The notes beneath the pieces are model-generated. The model was given only the letters and a program-made list of their open reading frames with translations, was not told the DNA's origin and made no database searches. This document shows, piece by piece, positions 46,447 to 55,872 of a DNA stretch of 64,000 bases; the stretch's first letter is position 1; the number at the start of each line of letters is the position of its first letter. This DNA comes from Bacteroidales bacterium UBA4116. GTDB lineage: Bacteria > Bacteroidota > Bacteroidia > Bacteroidales > Tannerellaceae. The stretch lies in assembly GCA_002381645.1 (NCBI GenBank), contig DFXE01000001.1, forward strand, positions 335,679-399,678, in the 5' to 3' direction. The translations under genes and the position numbers were made by a program.

Positions 46447-48039
46447 TTATATATACCCTAATTCCTTTCGATAAGCAGCTTCGTCGTTAAGGATACGAAG
46501 CGCTTCTTTATAACTTGGATTATCATCATTCATTATTTGGAAATATTCAGCCATTTCATACAGGTCACGTGCAATCAGTGCCTTTACCTGTAGCATGATC
46601 AACGGTTTCGAACGGTCGTATTCTTCCTCCTTGAATTCAATCTTTTCACCTTCCGCCATAGCCAGCAGTTCCTGCATCATCGATTCCGAAACCTCAAAGT
46701 TTTGTTTATACTGTTCAAATCTCCGATAGGTAGAAGTCAGCTCTTGCCGGTTGACATCCAGGTAATTCATAGCGATACGGTTTACCAGTCCCGTAGCTAT
46801 CAGACGGCGATGATAATCAGTAAAACGTGTGGTGTCGATAGGTATGAAAATATCCGGCATAATACCGCCGCCGCCATATACAACCCGCTGATTTACCAGC
46901 GTTTTGTATTTCATGGAATCAGGGAAATGGATACTATCCGCACTCATCAGCTCACCCCGGTTGTAACGATCGATTAAGTCGTGGTTGTAATCCTCTTTTT
47001 TACCACTTTCATAAGGCTTCTGGATCCCTCTTCCGGTAGGCGTAAAATAACGGGAAACCGTTAAACGGATCATTGAGCCGTCGGGCAACGGGATCGGTTT
47101 CTGGACCAAACCTTTTCCAAATGTCCTACGACCGATAATTACTCCCCGGTCCCAATCCTGAATAGCTCCCGCAAGTATTTCACTGGCAGAAGCAGAAGCT
47201 TCATCCACCAGAACCACCAGGCGTCCTTCTTCAAAATTTCCCCTTCCCGTAGCATTCGCTTCTTCGCGGGGCTGCTTGGCTCCTTCCGTATAAACAATCA
47301 ATTTCCCTTTCTGGAGGAATTCATTGGTTATATCTATCGCGATATTGAGATAGCCCCCACCGTTACCCTGCAAATCCAATATGAGGTTCTTCATACCTTT
47401 CTTTCTCAATTTTTCCAGCGCTTCCAGAAACTCCGTACCCGAGGAGGCAGCAAAACGATTCAGTTTGATATATCCGGTTTGCTTATCCGCCATGTATGCA
47501 GCATCCAAACTATACACAGGAATCTTTCCGCGTACGATCTTAAATTCAATCAATTCCGGATCATGGTTACGGAGGACTTTTACACGTACTTCCGTTCCTT
47601 TAGGCCCCCGGAGCCGTTTCATTATATCCGTATTCCTCATTTTAACACCTGCAATCACGGTGTCGTTCACCATGATGATACGGTCGCCGGCCATAAGCCC
47701 TACTTTCTCCGAAGGACCGCCTGCTATTACCTGGATAACATATAACGTATCCGTAAGCATGTTAAACTGGATACCAATTCCGTCGAAATTTCCCTGCAAA
47801 GGTTCAGTCATTTCTTTCGTTTCCTCCGGGTCCAGATAATTGGAATGCGGGTCTAATTTTTCCAGCATACCGGAAATCGCATCTTCCACCAGTTTATCCG
47901 TATCCGTAGAATCCACATACAGGTTTGACACTGCATAAACCGCCATCGACAATTTACGCATCTCCATATTCATATTTTGCGCTTCAACCTGCACAAAACA
48001 ACCTATCGACAACAACAGGTATAAAATGACTTTTTTCAT
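46447..48039 (-). CDS. C-terminal processing peptidase, S41A family
   Basis: A 530-residue exported protease with a signal peptide (KKVILYLLLSIGCFVQVEAQ). It has a PDZ domain (about 85-165, VIAGGPSEKVGLMAGDRIIM) and the S41A catalytic domain with Ser in DEASASASEILAG and Lys in RRTFGKGLVQ. A C-terminal helical extension follows. Such Ctp/Prc proteases trim or degrade envelope proteins. It follows coaD after 20 bp at the end of the GNAT-parE-coaD-ctp run. Confidence 0.9.
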   Translation of the reverse strand: MKKVILYLLLSIGCFVQVEAQNMNMEMRKLSMAVYAVSNLYVDSTDTDKLVEDAISGMLEKLDPHSNYLDPEETKEMTEPLQGNFDGIGIQFNMLTDTLYVIQVIAGGPSEKVGLMAGDRIIMVNDTVIAGVKMRNTDIMKRLRGPKGTEVRVKVLRNHDPELIEFKIVRGKIPVYSLDAAYMADKQTGYIKLNRFAASSGTEFLEALEKLRKKGMKNLILDLQGNGGGYLNIAIDITNEFLQKGKLIVYTEGAKQPREEANATGRGNFEEGRLVVLVDEASASASEILAGAIQDWDRGVIIGRRTFGKGLVQKPIPLPDGSMIRLTVSRYFTPTGRGIQKPYESGKKEDYNHDLIDRYNRGELMSADSIHFPDSMKYKTLVNQRVVYGGGGIMPDIFIPIDTTRFTDYHRRLIATGLVNRIAMNYLDVNRQELTSTYRRFEQYKQNFEVSESMMQELLAMAEGEKIEFKEEEYDRSKPLIMLQVKALIARDLYEMAEYFQIMNDDNPSYKEALRILNDEAAYRKELGYI

Positions 48040-48059
48040 TCTAATCTTTCCTCAAATGT

Positions 48060-48518
48060 TTAATACAACTTCGTGCCCTTGGGCACAAAGAGGGAAATAT
48101 CTTTTCCGTATGACAGCAATTCCCGTACTATACTGGAACTGATGTGGGTATGTTCGGGTTCGGTAAAAAGAATAAATGTATCGATACCTGTAAGTTTACG
48201 GTTTACAGCAGCAATATTCTTTTCGTATTCAAAATCATTGATCGTACGTATCCCGCGTAAAATGTACCGGGCGCCTATCTTATCCGCAAAGTCAACCGTC
48301 AGCGAATCGTACGACTCCACTTTTATACAGGGATTATCCTCATACAGTCTGCGGATAGCCAGCAAACGCTCTTCCAGTGGGAAATACGTTTTTTTCCTTT
48401 CATTAATTCCGATTGCTATCACAATTTCATCTACCAGCGTAAGTCCTCGTGTTACCAGTGACTGATGCCCGATAGTAAAAGGATCAAACGTTCCGGGAAA
48501 AAGAGCTATCTTTTTCAT
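48060..48518 (-). CDS. coaD: Phosphopantetheine adenylyltransferase
   Basis: The fourth step of coenzyme A synthesis, making dephospho-CoA from ATP and 4'-phosphopantetheine. The 152-residue protein has the nucleotidyltransferase motif ALFPGTFDPFTIGHQSLV and the C-terminal THISSSIVRELLSYG. Length is standard. It follows parE after 2 bp, so it is probably co-translated. Confidence 0.96.
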   Translation of the reverse strand: MKKIALFPGTFDPFTIGHQSLVTRGLTLVDEIVIAIGINERKKTYFPLEERLLAIRRLYEDNPCIKVESYDSLTVDFADKIGARYILRGIRTINDFEYEKNIAAVNRKLTGIDTFILFTEPEHTHISSSIVRELLSYGKDISLFVPKGTKLY

Positions 48519-48520
48519 TC

Positions 48521-50383
48521 TTAAATTATTTCTTCTTCAACAACCAGATTCTCAATAATAAAGTTCTGCCTGTCCATTGTGTTCTTACCCATATAAAACT
48601 CAAGCATATCCTTTACCAGATCCTCTTTCTTCATAGTGACCTGGTCAAGGCGGATATCCTTTCCGATGAAATTCTTGAATTCATCCGGAGATATCTCACC
48701 CAATCCTTTGAAACGGGTAATTTCCGGATTCTTACCCGCGGCTTCCATAGCCGCAAGACGCTCTTCCTCGCTGTAGCAATACCATGTTTTCTGCTTATTA
48801 CGTACACGGAATAAAGGGGTTTGCAGGATATACACATGGTTCCGCTTGATCAAATCAGGAAAAAACTGCAGGAAGAAGGTGATTAGCAACAGCCGGATAT
48901 GCATACCGTCCACATCCGCATCCGTAGCGATGATTACCTTATTATACCGGAGTCCGTCCAAACCGTCTTCAATATTCAAAGCTGCCTGTAAGAGATTAAA
49001 CTCCTCATTCTCATATACGATTTTCTTGGTCAGCCCGTAACTGTTCAAAGGCTTGCCCCGAAGGCTGAACACCGCCTGGAGGTTGGGGTCACGGCTTTTC
49101 GTAATCGAACCGCTTGCCGAGTCACCCTCCGTAATAAAGATGCAGGTTTCCTCTTTCAGGTCGCCTTTCGCATCGTTCAGGTGAATGCGGCAGTCGCGGA
49201 GTTTCTTATTATGCAGATTGGCTTTCTTCGCCCTTTCGCGCGCCAGTTTGGTAACCCCTGCAATAGCCTTGCGTTCCTTCTCCGATTCCAATATCTTTTT
49301 GAGCAGGGCTTCAGACGTATCTGTATTTTTATGAAGGAAATTATCCAACTCTTTCTTGATAAAATCGCCGATAAATTTGGATACCGTCGGACCCTGCGGA
49401 CCCATATCCTTGGAGCCCAGCTTTGTTTTTGTCTGGCTTTCAAATACCGGTTCTTCCACTTTTATACTGATGGCAGCCACTATACCTGCACGTATGTCCG
49501 AATATTCGAAATTTTTATTGTAATACTCCTTGATTACCCGTCCGATTGTTTCTTTGAACGCCGAAAGGTGCGTGCCCCCCTGCGTGGTATACTGCCCGTT
49601 TACAAACGAATAATATTCTTCCCCGTATTGGTTACTATGCGTAATAACCAGCTCAATATCCTCTCCTTTCAAATGGATAATCGGATAAAGCGGTTCGGTG
49701 GTCATGTTTTCATTCAACAGGTCAGCCAACCCGTTACGCGAATAGAATTTCTTTCCGTTATAAATAATCGTCAGGCCGGAGTTTAAGAATACGTAATTCT
49801 TCAGCAAGCTCTCAATGTATTCATCCTTATACTGGTACTCCCTGAAGATTTGTTTATCAGGAATAAAATAGATAAGCGTTCCGTTCAGATCGTCGGTAGG
49901 TTTTATTTTTGATTCTTTCGTAATCAATGCGCGGCTATACTCTACCTTTTTACTTTTCCCGTCGCGCACACTTTCAATCAGGAAATAGCTGCTCAGGGCA
50001 TTGACGGCTTTTATACCAACCCCATTCAGTCCTACCGATTTTTTGAAAGCTTTACTGTCGTACTTGGCACCCGTATTCATCTTGCTCGATACATCCACTA
50101 CCTTACCAAGCGGGACACCCCGCCCATGGTCGCGCACGGTCACTGCACCTTCTTCAACTGTCACTTCAATCGTTTTGCCATATCCCATCATATATTCGTC
50201 GATGGAATTATCCAGCACTTCTTTTAAAAGCACATAAATACCATCATCCGAATGCGTACCATCGCCCAATTTCCCGATATACATACCGGGACGGCGGCGG
50301 ATATGCTCCATCCAATCGAGGGTTTTAATATCGTCTTCGTTATATTCTGTCGGTTGTATTAATGATGAATTCAGTTCATCCAT
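48521..50383 (-). CDS. parE: DNA topoisomerase IV subunit B
   Basis: A 620-residue type IIA topoisomerase ATPase subunit. The GHKL motifs are EVLDNSIDEY, DHGRGVP and GLNGVGIKAVNALS; TQGGTHLSAF lies in the transducer; the TOPRIM motifs are EGDSASGS and TDADVDGMHIR. Length and the compact C-terminus fit the Bacteroidota ParE rather than GyrB. It decatenates chromosomes with ParC, which is not in the window. It follows the N-acetyltransferase gene after 15 bp. Confidence 0.9.
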   Translation of the reverse strand: MDELNSSLIQPTEYNEDDIKTLDWMEHIRRRPGMYIGKLGDGTHSDDGIYVLLKEVLDNSIDEYMMGYGKTIEVTVEEGAVTVRDHGRGVPLGKVVDVSSKMNTGAKYDSKAFKKSVGLNGVGIKAVNALSSYFLIESVRDGKSKKVEYSRALITKESKIKPTDDLNGTLIYFIPDKQIFREYQYKDEYIESLLKNYVFLNSGLTIIYNGKKFYSRNGLADLLNENMTTEPLYPIIHLKGEDIELVITHSNQYGEEYYSFVNGQYTTQGGTHLSAFKETIGRVIKEYYNKNFEYSDIRAGIVAAISIKVEEPVFESQTKTKLGSKDMGPQGPTVSKFIGDFIKKELDNFLHKNTDTSEALLKKILESEKERKAIAGVTKLARERAKKANLHNKKLRDCRIHLNDAKGDLKEETCIFITEGDSASGSITKSRDPNLQAVFSLRGKPLNSYGLTKKIVYENEEFNLLQAALNIEDGLDGLRYNKVIIATDADVDGMHIRLLLITFFLQFFPDLIKRNHVYILQTPLFRVRNKQKTWYCYSEEERLAAMEAAGKNPEITRFKGLGEISPDEFKNFIGKDIRLDQVTMKKEDLVKDMLEFYMGKNTMDRQNFIIENLVVEEEII

Positions 50384-50398
50384 AGAAAAAAACTCCTT

Positions 50399-51526
50399 TT
50401 ATAATTCTTTTTTAAATGCTCTTCTTGTTTTATGATGTTCCCTTTTGAAATAATCCCATTGCGCCTGAACCGCATTATTGGTTTCCAACTCAGGGTTGCT
50501 TTCCGCATATTCCACACCTCTGTTAATATAAACAGGTATAAGGTCGTTAAACAGCAACGCGTTCACACCCTTTCCCTGGTATTCCGGAATAACACCCGTC
50601 AAATACAGGTCTACCACCTTAGGCTTCAGCTTTAAAGCCCGCAGCAACGGAATAAAACCGAACGGGAAAAGACGCCCTTTGGCCTTTTTCAAAGCCTTCG
50701 ACAAATTCGGAAGTGATATACCGAATCCCACTACTGCGTCATCTTCCTCGCGGACGATCACCGTTACGAAATCCAGGCGTATCATCGGGATATACATATT
50801 CACATAGTAATCGATCTGCTTATCCGTCAGCGGCGCAAAACCATACAAAGGAGTATAAGCCGCATTTAAAGCCAGGAAGATCTTATGCGCATAGGGCCAG
50901 ACCTCTTTACGTGATTTAAACTTCAACGTCTTCAATCCATATTTCTTCTTCACGATTTCCCCAATCCGAAGATGCTTTTCCGGTATACCTTCCGGTATAT
51001 ATATTTTAAATTCTTTCCAGTCCTGTTCCTTTTCATATCCCATCCGTTCCATTTGTGCCGGATAATAGGGATAATTATAAATAGTCGCCATAGTTCCCAA
51101 CTGGTCAAAGCCGTCGATCAGCATACCCTCATGATCCAGATCCGTAAATCCCATCGGACCGTGCAACTTATTCATCCCTTTTTCTTTCGCCCATTTCTCC
51201 ACAGCCCGGAACAAGGCATCCACGACTTCATCATCATCTATAAAATCCACGAAACTAAAACGCGCCGATTTCTGGTTCCACACCTCATTGCTACGGTGAT
51301 TGATCAGTCCGGCAATACGCCCTACAATCTTATTATCCCGGTAAGCCAGGAAATAAACGGACTCGCCCACTTCAAAAGCGGGATTTTTCTCCCTGTCCAG
51401 CGTCATCATTTCTTCATCAATCAGACCGGGTACATGATAAGGGTTGTCTTTATATAGTTCGATATTAAATTTTACAAACTTCCTGAGTTCTTTTTTACTG
51501 TTTACTTCTTTGATTGTTACACCCAT
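50399..51526 (-). CDS. GNAT-fold N-acetyltransferase-like protein
   Basis: A 375-residue protein with an N-terminal GNAT-like half (FLAYRDNKIVGRIAGLIN) and a second half ending with the acetyl-CoA-loop-like LTGVIPEYQGKGVNALLF. Conserved in Bacteroidota as an uncharacterised N-acetyltransferase; the substrate is unknown. It is the first gene before parE and coaD. Confidence 0.75.
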   Translation of the reverse strand: MGVTIKEVNSKKELRKFVKFNIELYKDNPYHVPGLIDEEMMTLDREKNPAFEVGESVYFLAYRDNKIVGRIAGLINHRSNEVWNQKSARFSFVDFIDDDEVVDALFRAVEKWAKEKGMNKLHGPMGFTDLDHEGMLIDGFDQLGTMATIYNYPYYPAQMERMGYEKEQDWKEFKIYIPEGIPEKHLRIGEIVKKKYGLKTLKFKSRKEVWPYAHKIFLALNAAYTPLYGFAPLTDKQIDYYVNMYIPMIRLDFVTVIVREEDDAVVGFGISLPNLSKALKKAKGRLFPFGFIPLLRALKLKPKVVDLYLTGVIPEYQGKGVNALLFNDLIPVYINRGVEYAESNPELETNNAVQAQWDYFKREHHKTRRAFKKEL

Positions 51527-51546
51527 CTGCGATTTTATTAGAACCG

Positions 51547-51554
51547 CAAATTTA
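51547..51554 (-). promoter_or_regulatory. -7 promoter box for the GNAT-parE-coaD-ctp operon
   Basis: TAAATTTG on the minus strand, 20 bp upstream of the start at 51526. Confidence 0.45.
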
Positions 51555-51659
51555 CATAATAAATTGATTACTCGGAATTTTGTTTAAATGTTTAAGGACT
51601 TTTGGCAGTAATCCTATAAATTAATAGATAAGGAGGCATGCAAACTGTACAAAGTTTCC

Positions 51660-51667
51660 TATTTTTG
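51660..51667 (+). promoter_or_regulatory. -7 promoter box for yaaA
   Basis: TATTTTTG (TAnnTTTG), 15 bp upstream of the ATG at 51683, predicting a leader of only about ten nucleotides. Confidence 0.45.
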
Positions 51668-51682
51668 TTATAAAATAACACT

Positions 51683-52447
51683 ATGATCGTTCTGATTTCA
51701 TCAGCCAAAACAATGGCCTCTGTTTCTACCGTTCAGGCGCCCAAAGCCACCCGGCCGCGTTTTCTTCACGAAGCAAACGAGATCGCGTTGAATATGACCC
51801 AGTATTCCACAGAAGAGTTGGGCCGTATGCTTAAAATCAACCCCAGGCTTGCCGCGGAGAACTATATGCGTTTCCGTCATTTCCATTCCGACAATATACA
51901 GCCTTTGCAGGCGATACTCGCATATACGGGAGTCGTATACAAAAATATCCATCCGAGAGATTTCAGCCCCGAAGATTTTCAGTTCGCACAGGACCAGTTG
52001 CGGATCGCGTCTTTTGGTTACGGATTGCTACGCCCTTTAGACGGCATCAAGACCTATCGCATGGAAGCAGACGTAAAGATACCGGAATTGGCTGAAGGAA
52101 ATATTTCAAATTACTGGCGCGACAAAATAACCTCAACTTTCCTGAATGATATCCAACAATCCGGAAATATCCTGATCAACCTGGCAAGCATGGACATACA
52201 AACAGCATTCCATTGGAAAGAAATCGAGAAAAAGACAACCCTCATAACCCCCGACTTCAAAATGTGGAAGTCCGGCAAACTCAAAACCATCGTTATTTAC
52301 GCTAAAATGGCCCGCGGACAAATGACACGCCATATCATTAAAAACCGTATTACCAACCCCGGTGAACTTAAAGCATTCACATGGGAAGGATTTGCATACA
52401 ACGAGGAACTTTCCACCGGAAATAACTGGGTATTCATACAAAACTGA
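51683..52447 (+). CDS. yaaA: YaaA family peroxide-stress protein (UPF0246)
   Basis: A 254-residue protein matching YaaA along its length: start MIVLISSAKTM, the middle FGYGLLRPLDGIKTYRMEAD and the C-terminal KMARGQMTRHIIKNRITNP. In E. coli YaaA limits free iron and oxidative damage during peroxide stress and binds DNA. Monocistronic, with its own promoter box, and convergent with the DUF456 gene 18 bp away. Confidence 0.93.
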   Translation: MIVLISSAKTMASVSTVQAPKATRPRFLHEANEIALNMTQYSTEELGRMLKINPRLAAENYMRFRHFHSDNIQPLQAILAYTGVVYKNIHPRDFSPEDFQFAQDQLRIASFGYGLLRPLDGIKTYRMEADVKIPELAEGNISNYWRDKITSTFLNDIQQSGNILINLASMDIQTAFHWKEIEKKTTLITPDFKMWKSGKLKTIVIYAKMARGQMTRHIIKNRITNPGELKAFTWEGFAYNEELSTGNNWVFIQN

Positions 52448-52465
52448 AACCTGTAAAGAAATTAC

Positions 52466-52942
52466 CTACATCCCGTAAAAAAACGGAGAAACGATCACGA
52501 AAAAGCAATACAGTAATTTTACGCCCGTACCGACAATAAAACCGACAAAAGCCCCTAAAGCCGCTTTCAGCGAATGCGCAGCCGTCTGCCGGGCAAACAG
52601 CAACTCCCCCAGAAAAGCGCCCAGCAGCATCCCCGTCAACATACCGACAGGCGTGAGGAATATACCCGCAATCATGCCTATAACCGACCCGATCGTAGCA
52701 TACTTCGAACCACCGGTAGTCTTGGTCAGCAAAGGCGGAAGGAAATAATCGGCCACGCCGATGACAAGCATAATAACCCCCATCACGATCAGGAACGTAT
52801 ACGAAAACTCACAATAGCTGCTCCATTGCAGCAGCCACAACCCCAGGTAAGAGACCGGAGGACCGGGCAGCGCCGGAAGGACAGACCCCGCTATACCTAC
52901 GATAAAGCAAATAATTGCTAAAATAATCAAAAGAATATCCAT
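52466..52942 (-). CDS. DUF456 membrane protein
   Basis: A 158-residue hydrophobic protein with four to five helices and glycine-rich turns (GIAGSVLPALPGPPVSYLGL, PVGMLTGMLLGAFLGELL). The DUF456 family is widespread in Bacteroidota with no known function. Divergent from uvrA. Confidence 0.88.
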   Translation of the reverse strand: MDILLIILAIICFIVGIAGSVLPALPGPPVSYLGLWLLQWSSYCEFSYTFLIVMGVIMLVIGVADYFLPPLLTKTTGGSKYATIGSVIGMIAGIFLTPVGMLTGMLLGAFLGELLFARQTAAHSLKAALGAFVGFIVGTGVKLLYCFFVIVSPFFYGM

Positions 52943-53001
52943 ATGCTATAATTATACGGTTTACAGGCAACTAAAGTATAAAAAGATTGCCTGAAAATTC
53001 G

Positions 53002-53009
53002 TACCTTTG
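53002..53009 (+). promoter_or_regulatory. -7 promoter box for uvrA
   Basis: TACCTTTG matches TAnnTTTG, 29 bp upstream of the uvrA ATG. No LexA-type operator was recognised in the 96-bp gap. Confidence 0.45.
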
Positions 53010-53038
53010 CATGTTTTTATAGAAAGGTAACATATTGT

Positions 53039-55825
53039 ATGACAGAAGAACAAAATATACTGATTAAAGGCGCACGCGTCAATAATCTCAAAAATATAGA
53101 TGTAGAAATTCCGCGCGACAAATTAGTCGTTATTACCGGCCTTTCGGGCAGCGGTAAATCCTCACTTGCTTTCGATACCCTGTATGCAGAAGGCCAACGC
53201 AGGTATGTCGAAAGCCTTTCCTCTTACGCCCGCCAGTTCCTGGGGAGGATGAGCAAGCCCGAAGCCGATTTCATCAAAGGCATTCCGCCGGCGATAGCCA
53301 TCGAACAAAAGGTCAACACCCGTAATCCCCGTTCCACCGTGGGAACTTCCACCGAAGTGTACGAATACCTCCGCTTGCTCTATGCCCGCGTAGGCAAGAC
53401 CATCTCACCCGTTTCCGGACTGGAAGTAAAAAAACACCAGGTAAGCGACATTGTGAAATGGGTACTCTCCTATCCCGAAGGAACACGTTTCGCCGTATTG
53501 GCTCCCGTTATCCTGCCCGAAGGCCGGGATATGAAGGAACAACTCGAAATCCTGCAAAAAGAAGGATACACCCGCCTCTCTATCCACGATGAGGTATACC
53601 GCATACAGGAAGTGATGGAAAACGAAGAACTCCTCACCTCCCCTACGATAAAAATCATTGTGGACCGGTTGGTCATATCCGGCGACAAAACCCTGAAAAG
53701 CCGTTTGGCGGATTCGTGCGAAACAGCCTTTTTCGAAGGACACGGAACCTGTTATATCCGTGTATATTCCGGTGACGAAATCATTACCAAAGAGTTCTCC
53801 AAGAAATTCGAGGCCGACGGGATCACTTTCGAAGAGCCGACGGATATGATGTTCAATTTCAACAATCCCGTGGGCGCATGCCCCGTTTGCGAAGGTTTCG
53901 GCAAAGTGCTGGGGATAGATGAGAACCTGGTGATACCCGATAAGAGCCTCTCTGTTTACCAGGGAGCCGTAGTTTGCTGGAAAGGAGATAAAATGAGCGA
54001 ATGGCTGCACCGTTTCGTAACCAAAAGCGCGAAATACGATTTCCCGATCCACCGCCCCTACTATGAACTGACGCAGAAGGAAAAAGAGTTGCTTTGGCAT
54101 GGAGCAAAGAACCTCGAAGGCATAGACGATTTCTTCCAGATGGTAGAAGAAAACCTCTATAAAATACAATACCGTGTCATGCAGGCCCGTTACCGCGGCA
54201 AAACAATATGCCCTACCTGTAAAGGCAGCCGTTTGAAACCACAGGCGCTGTATGTGCATGTAGGAGGCAAAAACATAGCCGAACTCGTATCGATGCCTAT
54301 CACCGCGCTGAAAGAATTTTTCAACGGGTTGCAGCTCGGCGAAACAGACGCCGCGGTAGCCAAACGCTTACTTACGGAAATCAACAGCCGGTTGCAATTC
54401 CTGCTCGACGTAGGATTAGGCTACCTCACATTAGACCGCCTTTCATCCACCCTGTCCGGGGGAGAAAGCCAGCGGATCAACCTCGCCTCCTCATTAGGCA
54501 GCAGCCTGGTAGGATCACTTTATATCTTAGACGAACCGAGCATCGGACTGCACTCCCGCGATACCGATTTACTTATCAAAGTATTGCGCCAGTTGCAGGA
54601 ATTAGGCAATACGGTCGTAGTAGTCGAACACGACGAAGAAATTATACGGGCCGCCGATTATATTATCGATATCGGCCCGAAGGCAGGACGGCTGGGAGGA
54701 GAAGTGGTGTATCAGGGCGATATAAACAACCTGCAAAGCGATACCAACAGCTATACCGTACGCTACCTTACCGGCGAAGACCAGATAGAAGTACCTGCGG
54801 TCAGACGCAGATGGAATAACTTTATCGAAGTAAAAGGCGCCCGTAAGAATAACCTGAAGGGAATAGACGTGAAGTTTCCCTTAAATGTCATGACCGTCGT
54901 TACCGGAGTCAGCGGATCAGGAAAAAGTACCCTCGTCAGGGATATCTTTTACGAAGGCGTAAAACACAAGCTCGACGATGCCGCGCGTTCCAATATCGAA
55001 TGCAAATCCTTGGAAGGCGACTTTCACCTGATCAAAGACATTGAATTTGTCGACCAGAACTCCATAGGAAAAAGCTCCCGTTCCAATCCCGTCACCTATA
55101 TGGGAGCCTACGACGAAATCAGGAAACTCTACGCCGAGCAGCCGTTGGCCAAACAGCTGGGATTCTCGGCCGCTTACTTCTCGTTTAACAAAGAAGGCGG
55201 CCGTTGCGAAGAATGTAAGGGAGAAGGCAAAATAACCGTAGAAATGCAGTTTATGGCCGATATATCCCTCGAATGCGACGTATGCCACGGCAAGCGCTTT
55301 AAGTCCGACGTTCTCGACGTAGAATACAAAGGAGCCAACATCTACGACGTACTGGAGATGACGGTAAACCAGGCCATCGAGTTTTTCGGCGAATCCAAAG
55401 ACAGCCAGGAAAAGAAGATCATCAAACGGCTGAAACCCCTGCAGGATGTCGGCCTCGGATATATCAAACTGGGACAAACCTCCTCCACCCTTTCAGGAGG
55501 TGAAAACCAACGGGTAAAACTGGCCTCCTACCTGGCACAGGAAAAGCAACAGCCCACCCTGTTCGTATTCGACGAGCCTACCACCGGTTTGCATTTCCAC
55601 GACATTAAAACGCTTCTTAAAGCCTTTAATGCGCTGATCGAAAAAGGACATACCGTGGTGATTATCGAACACAACATGGACGTGATCAAATGCGCCGATT
55701 ACGTGATCGACTTAGGTCCCGAAGGAGGAGACGCCGGAGGCAACCTGGTATGCACAGGCACCCCCGAAGAAATTGCCGCATGCCCCGGTTCCTATACCGG
55801 ACAGTTCCTCAAAGAAAAACTATAA
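53039..55825 (+). CDS. uvrA: Excinuclease ABC subunit A
   Basis: The damage-recognition ATPase of nucleotide excision repair. The 928-residue protein has two ABC modules: Walker A GLSGSGKSSL (about 35) and GVSGSGKSTL (about 625), with signatures LSGGESQR and LSGGENQR. Zinc-finger pairs CPVCEGFG/CPTCKG and CEECKGEG/CDVCHG are intact. Length is standard. Convergent with the MATE gene. Several housekeeping uvrA paralogues occur in Bacteroidota, so it need not be the only copy. Confidence 0.97.
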   Translation: MTEEQNILIKGARVNNLKNIDVEIPRDKLVVITGLSGSGKSSLAFDTLYAEGQRRYVESLSSYARQFLGRMSKPEADFIKGIPPAIAIEQKVNTRNPRSTVGTSTEVYEYLRLLYARVGKTISPVSGLEVKKHQVSDIVKWVLSYPEGTRFAVLAPVILPEGRDMKEQLEILQKEGYTRLSIHDEVYRIQEVMENEELLTSPTIKIIVDRLVISGDKTLKSRLADSCETAFFEGHGTCYIRVYSGDEIITKEFSKKFEADGITFEEPTDMMFNFNNPVGACPVCEGFGKVLGIDENLVIPDKSLSVYQGAVVCWKGDKMSEWLHRFVTKSAKYDFPIHRPYYELTQKEKELLWHGAKNLEGIDDFFQMVEENLYKIQYRVMQARYRGKTICPTCKGSRLKPQALYVHVGGKNIAELVSMPITALKEFFNGLQLGETDAAVAKRLLTEINSRLQFLLDVGLGYLTLDRLSSTLSGGESQRINLASSLGSSLVGSLYILDEPSIGLHSRDTDLLIKVLRQLQELGNTVVVVEHDEEIIRAADYIIDIGPKAGRLGGEVVYQGDINNLQSDTNSYTVRYLTGEDQIEVPAVRRRWNNFIEVKGARKNNLKGIDVKFPLNVMTVVTGVSGSGKSTLVRDIFYEGVKHKLDDAARSNIECKSLEGDFHLIKDIEFVDQNSIGKSSRSNPVTYMGAYDEIRKLYAEQPLAKQLGFSAAYFSFNKEGGRCEECKGEGKITVEMQFMADISLECDVCHGKRFKSDVLDVEYKGANIYDVLEMTVNQAIEFFGESKDSQEKKIIKRLKPLQDVGLGYIKLGQTSSTLSGGENQRVKLASYLAQEKQQPTLFVFDEPTTGLHFHDIKTLLKAFNALIEKGHTVVIIEHNMDVIKCADYVIDLGPEGGDAGGNLVCTGTPEEIAACPGSYTGQFLKEKL

Positions 55826-55841
55826 CCCATAATATTCCCTA

Positions 55842-55872
55842 CCGGCGCAGCCCCGTCAATCCGCTGCGCCGG
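55842..55872. terminator. GC-rich hairpin at the convergent uvrA/MATE ends
   Basis: CCGGCGCAGC (55842-55851) and GCTGCGCCGG (55863-55872) form a perfect 10-bp stem with an 11-nt loop. It overlaps the 3' end of the MATE gene. It lacks a T-run on either side, so termination is likely but not certain. Confidence 0.5.

Noticed and set aside
49181..49786. 201-codon plus-strand frame
   Set aside because: Antisense to parE motifs; no promoter box or family resemblance.
53405..54259. 284-codon open frame on the minus strand
   Set aside because: Fully antisense to uvrA; rich in Phe and Tyr with no domain pattern, as expected from the reverse of a well-conserved gene.
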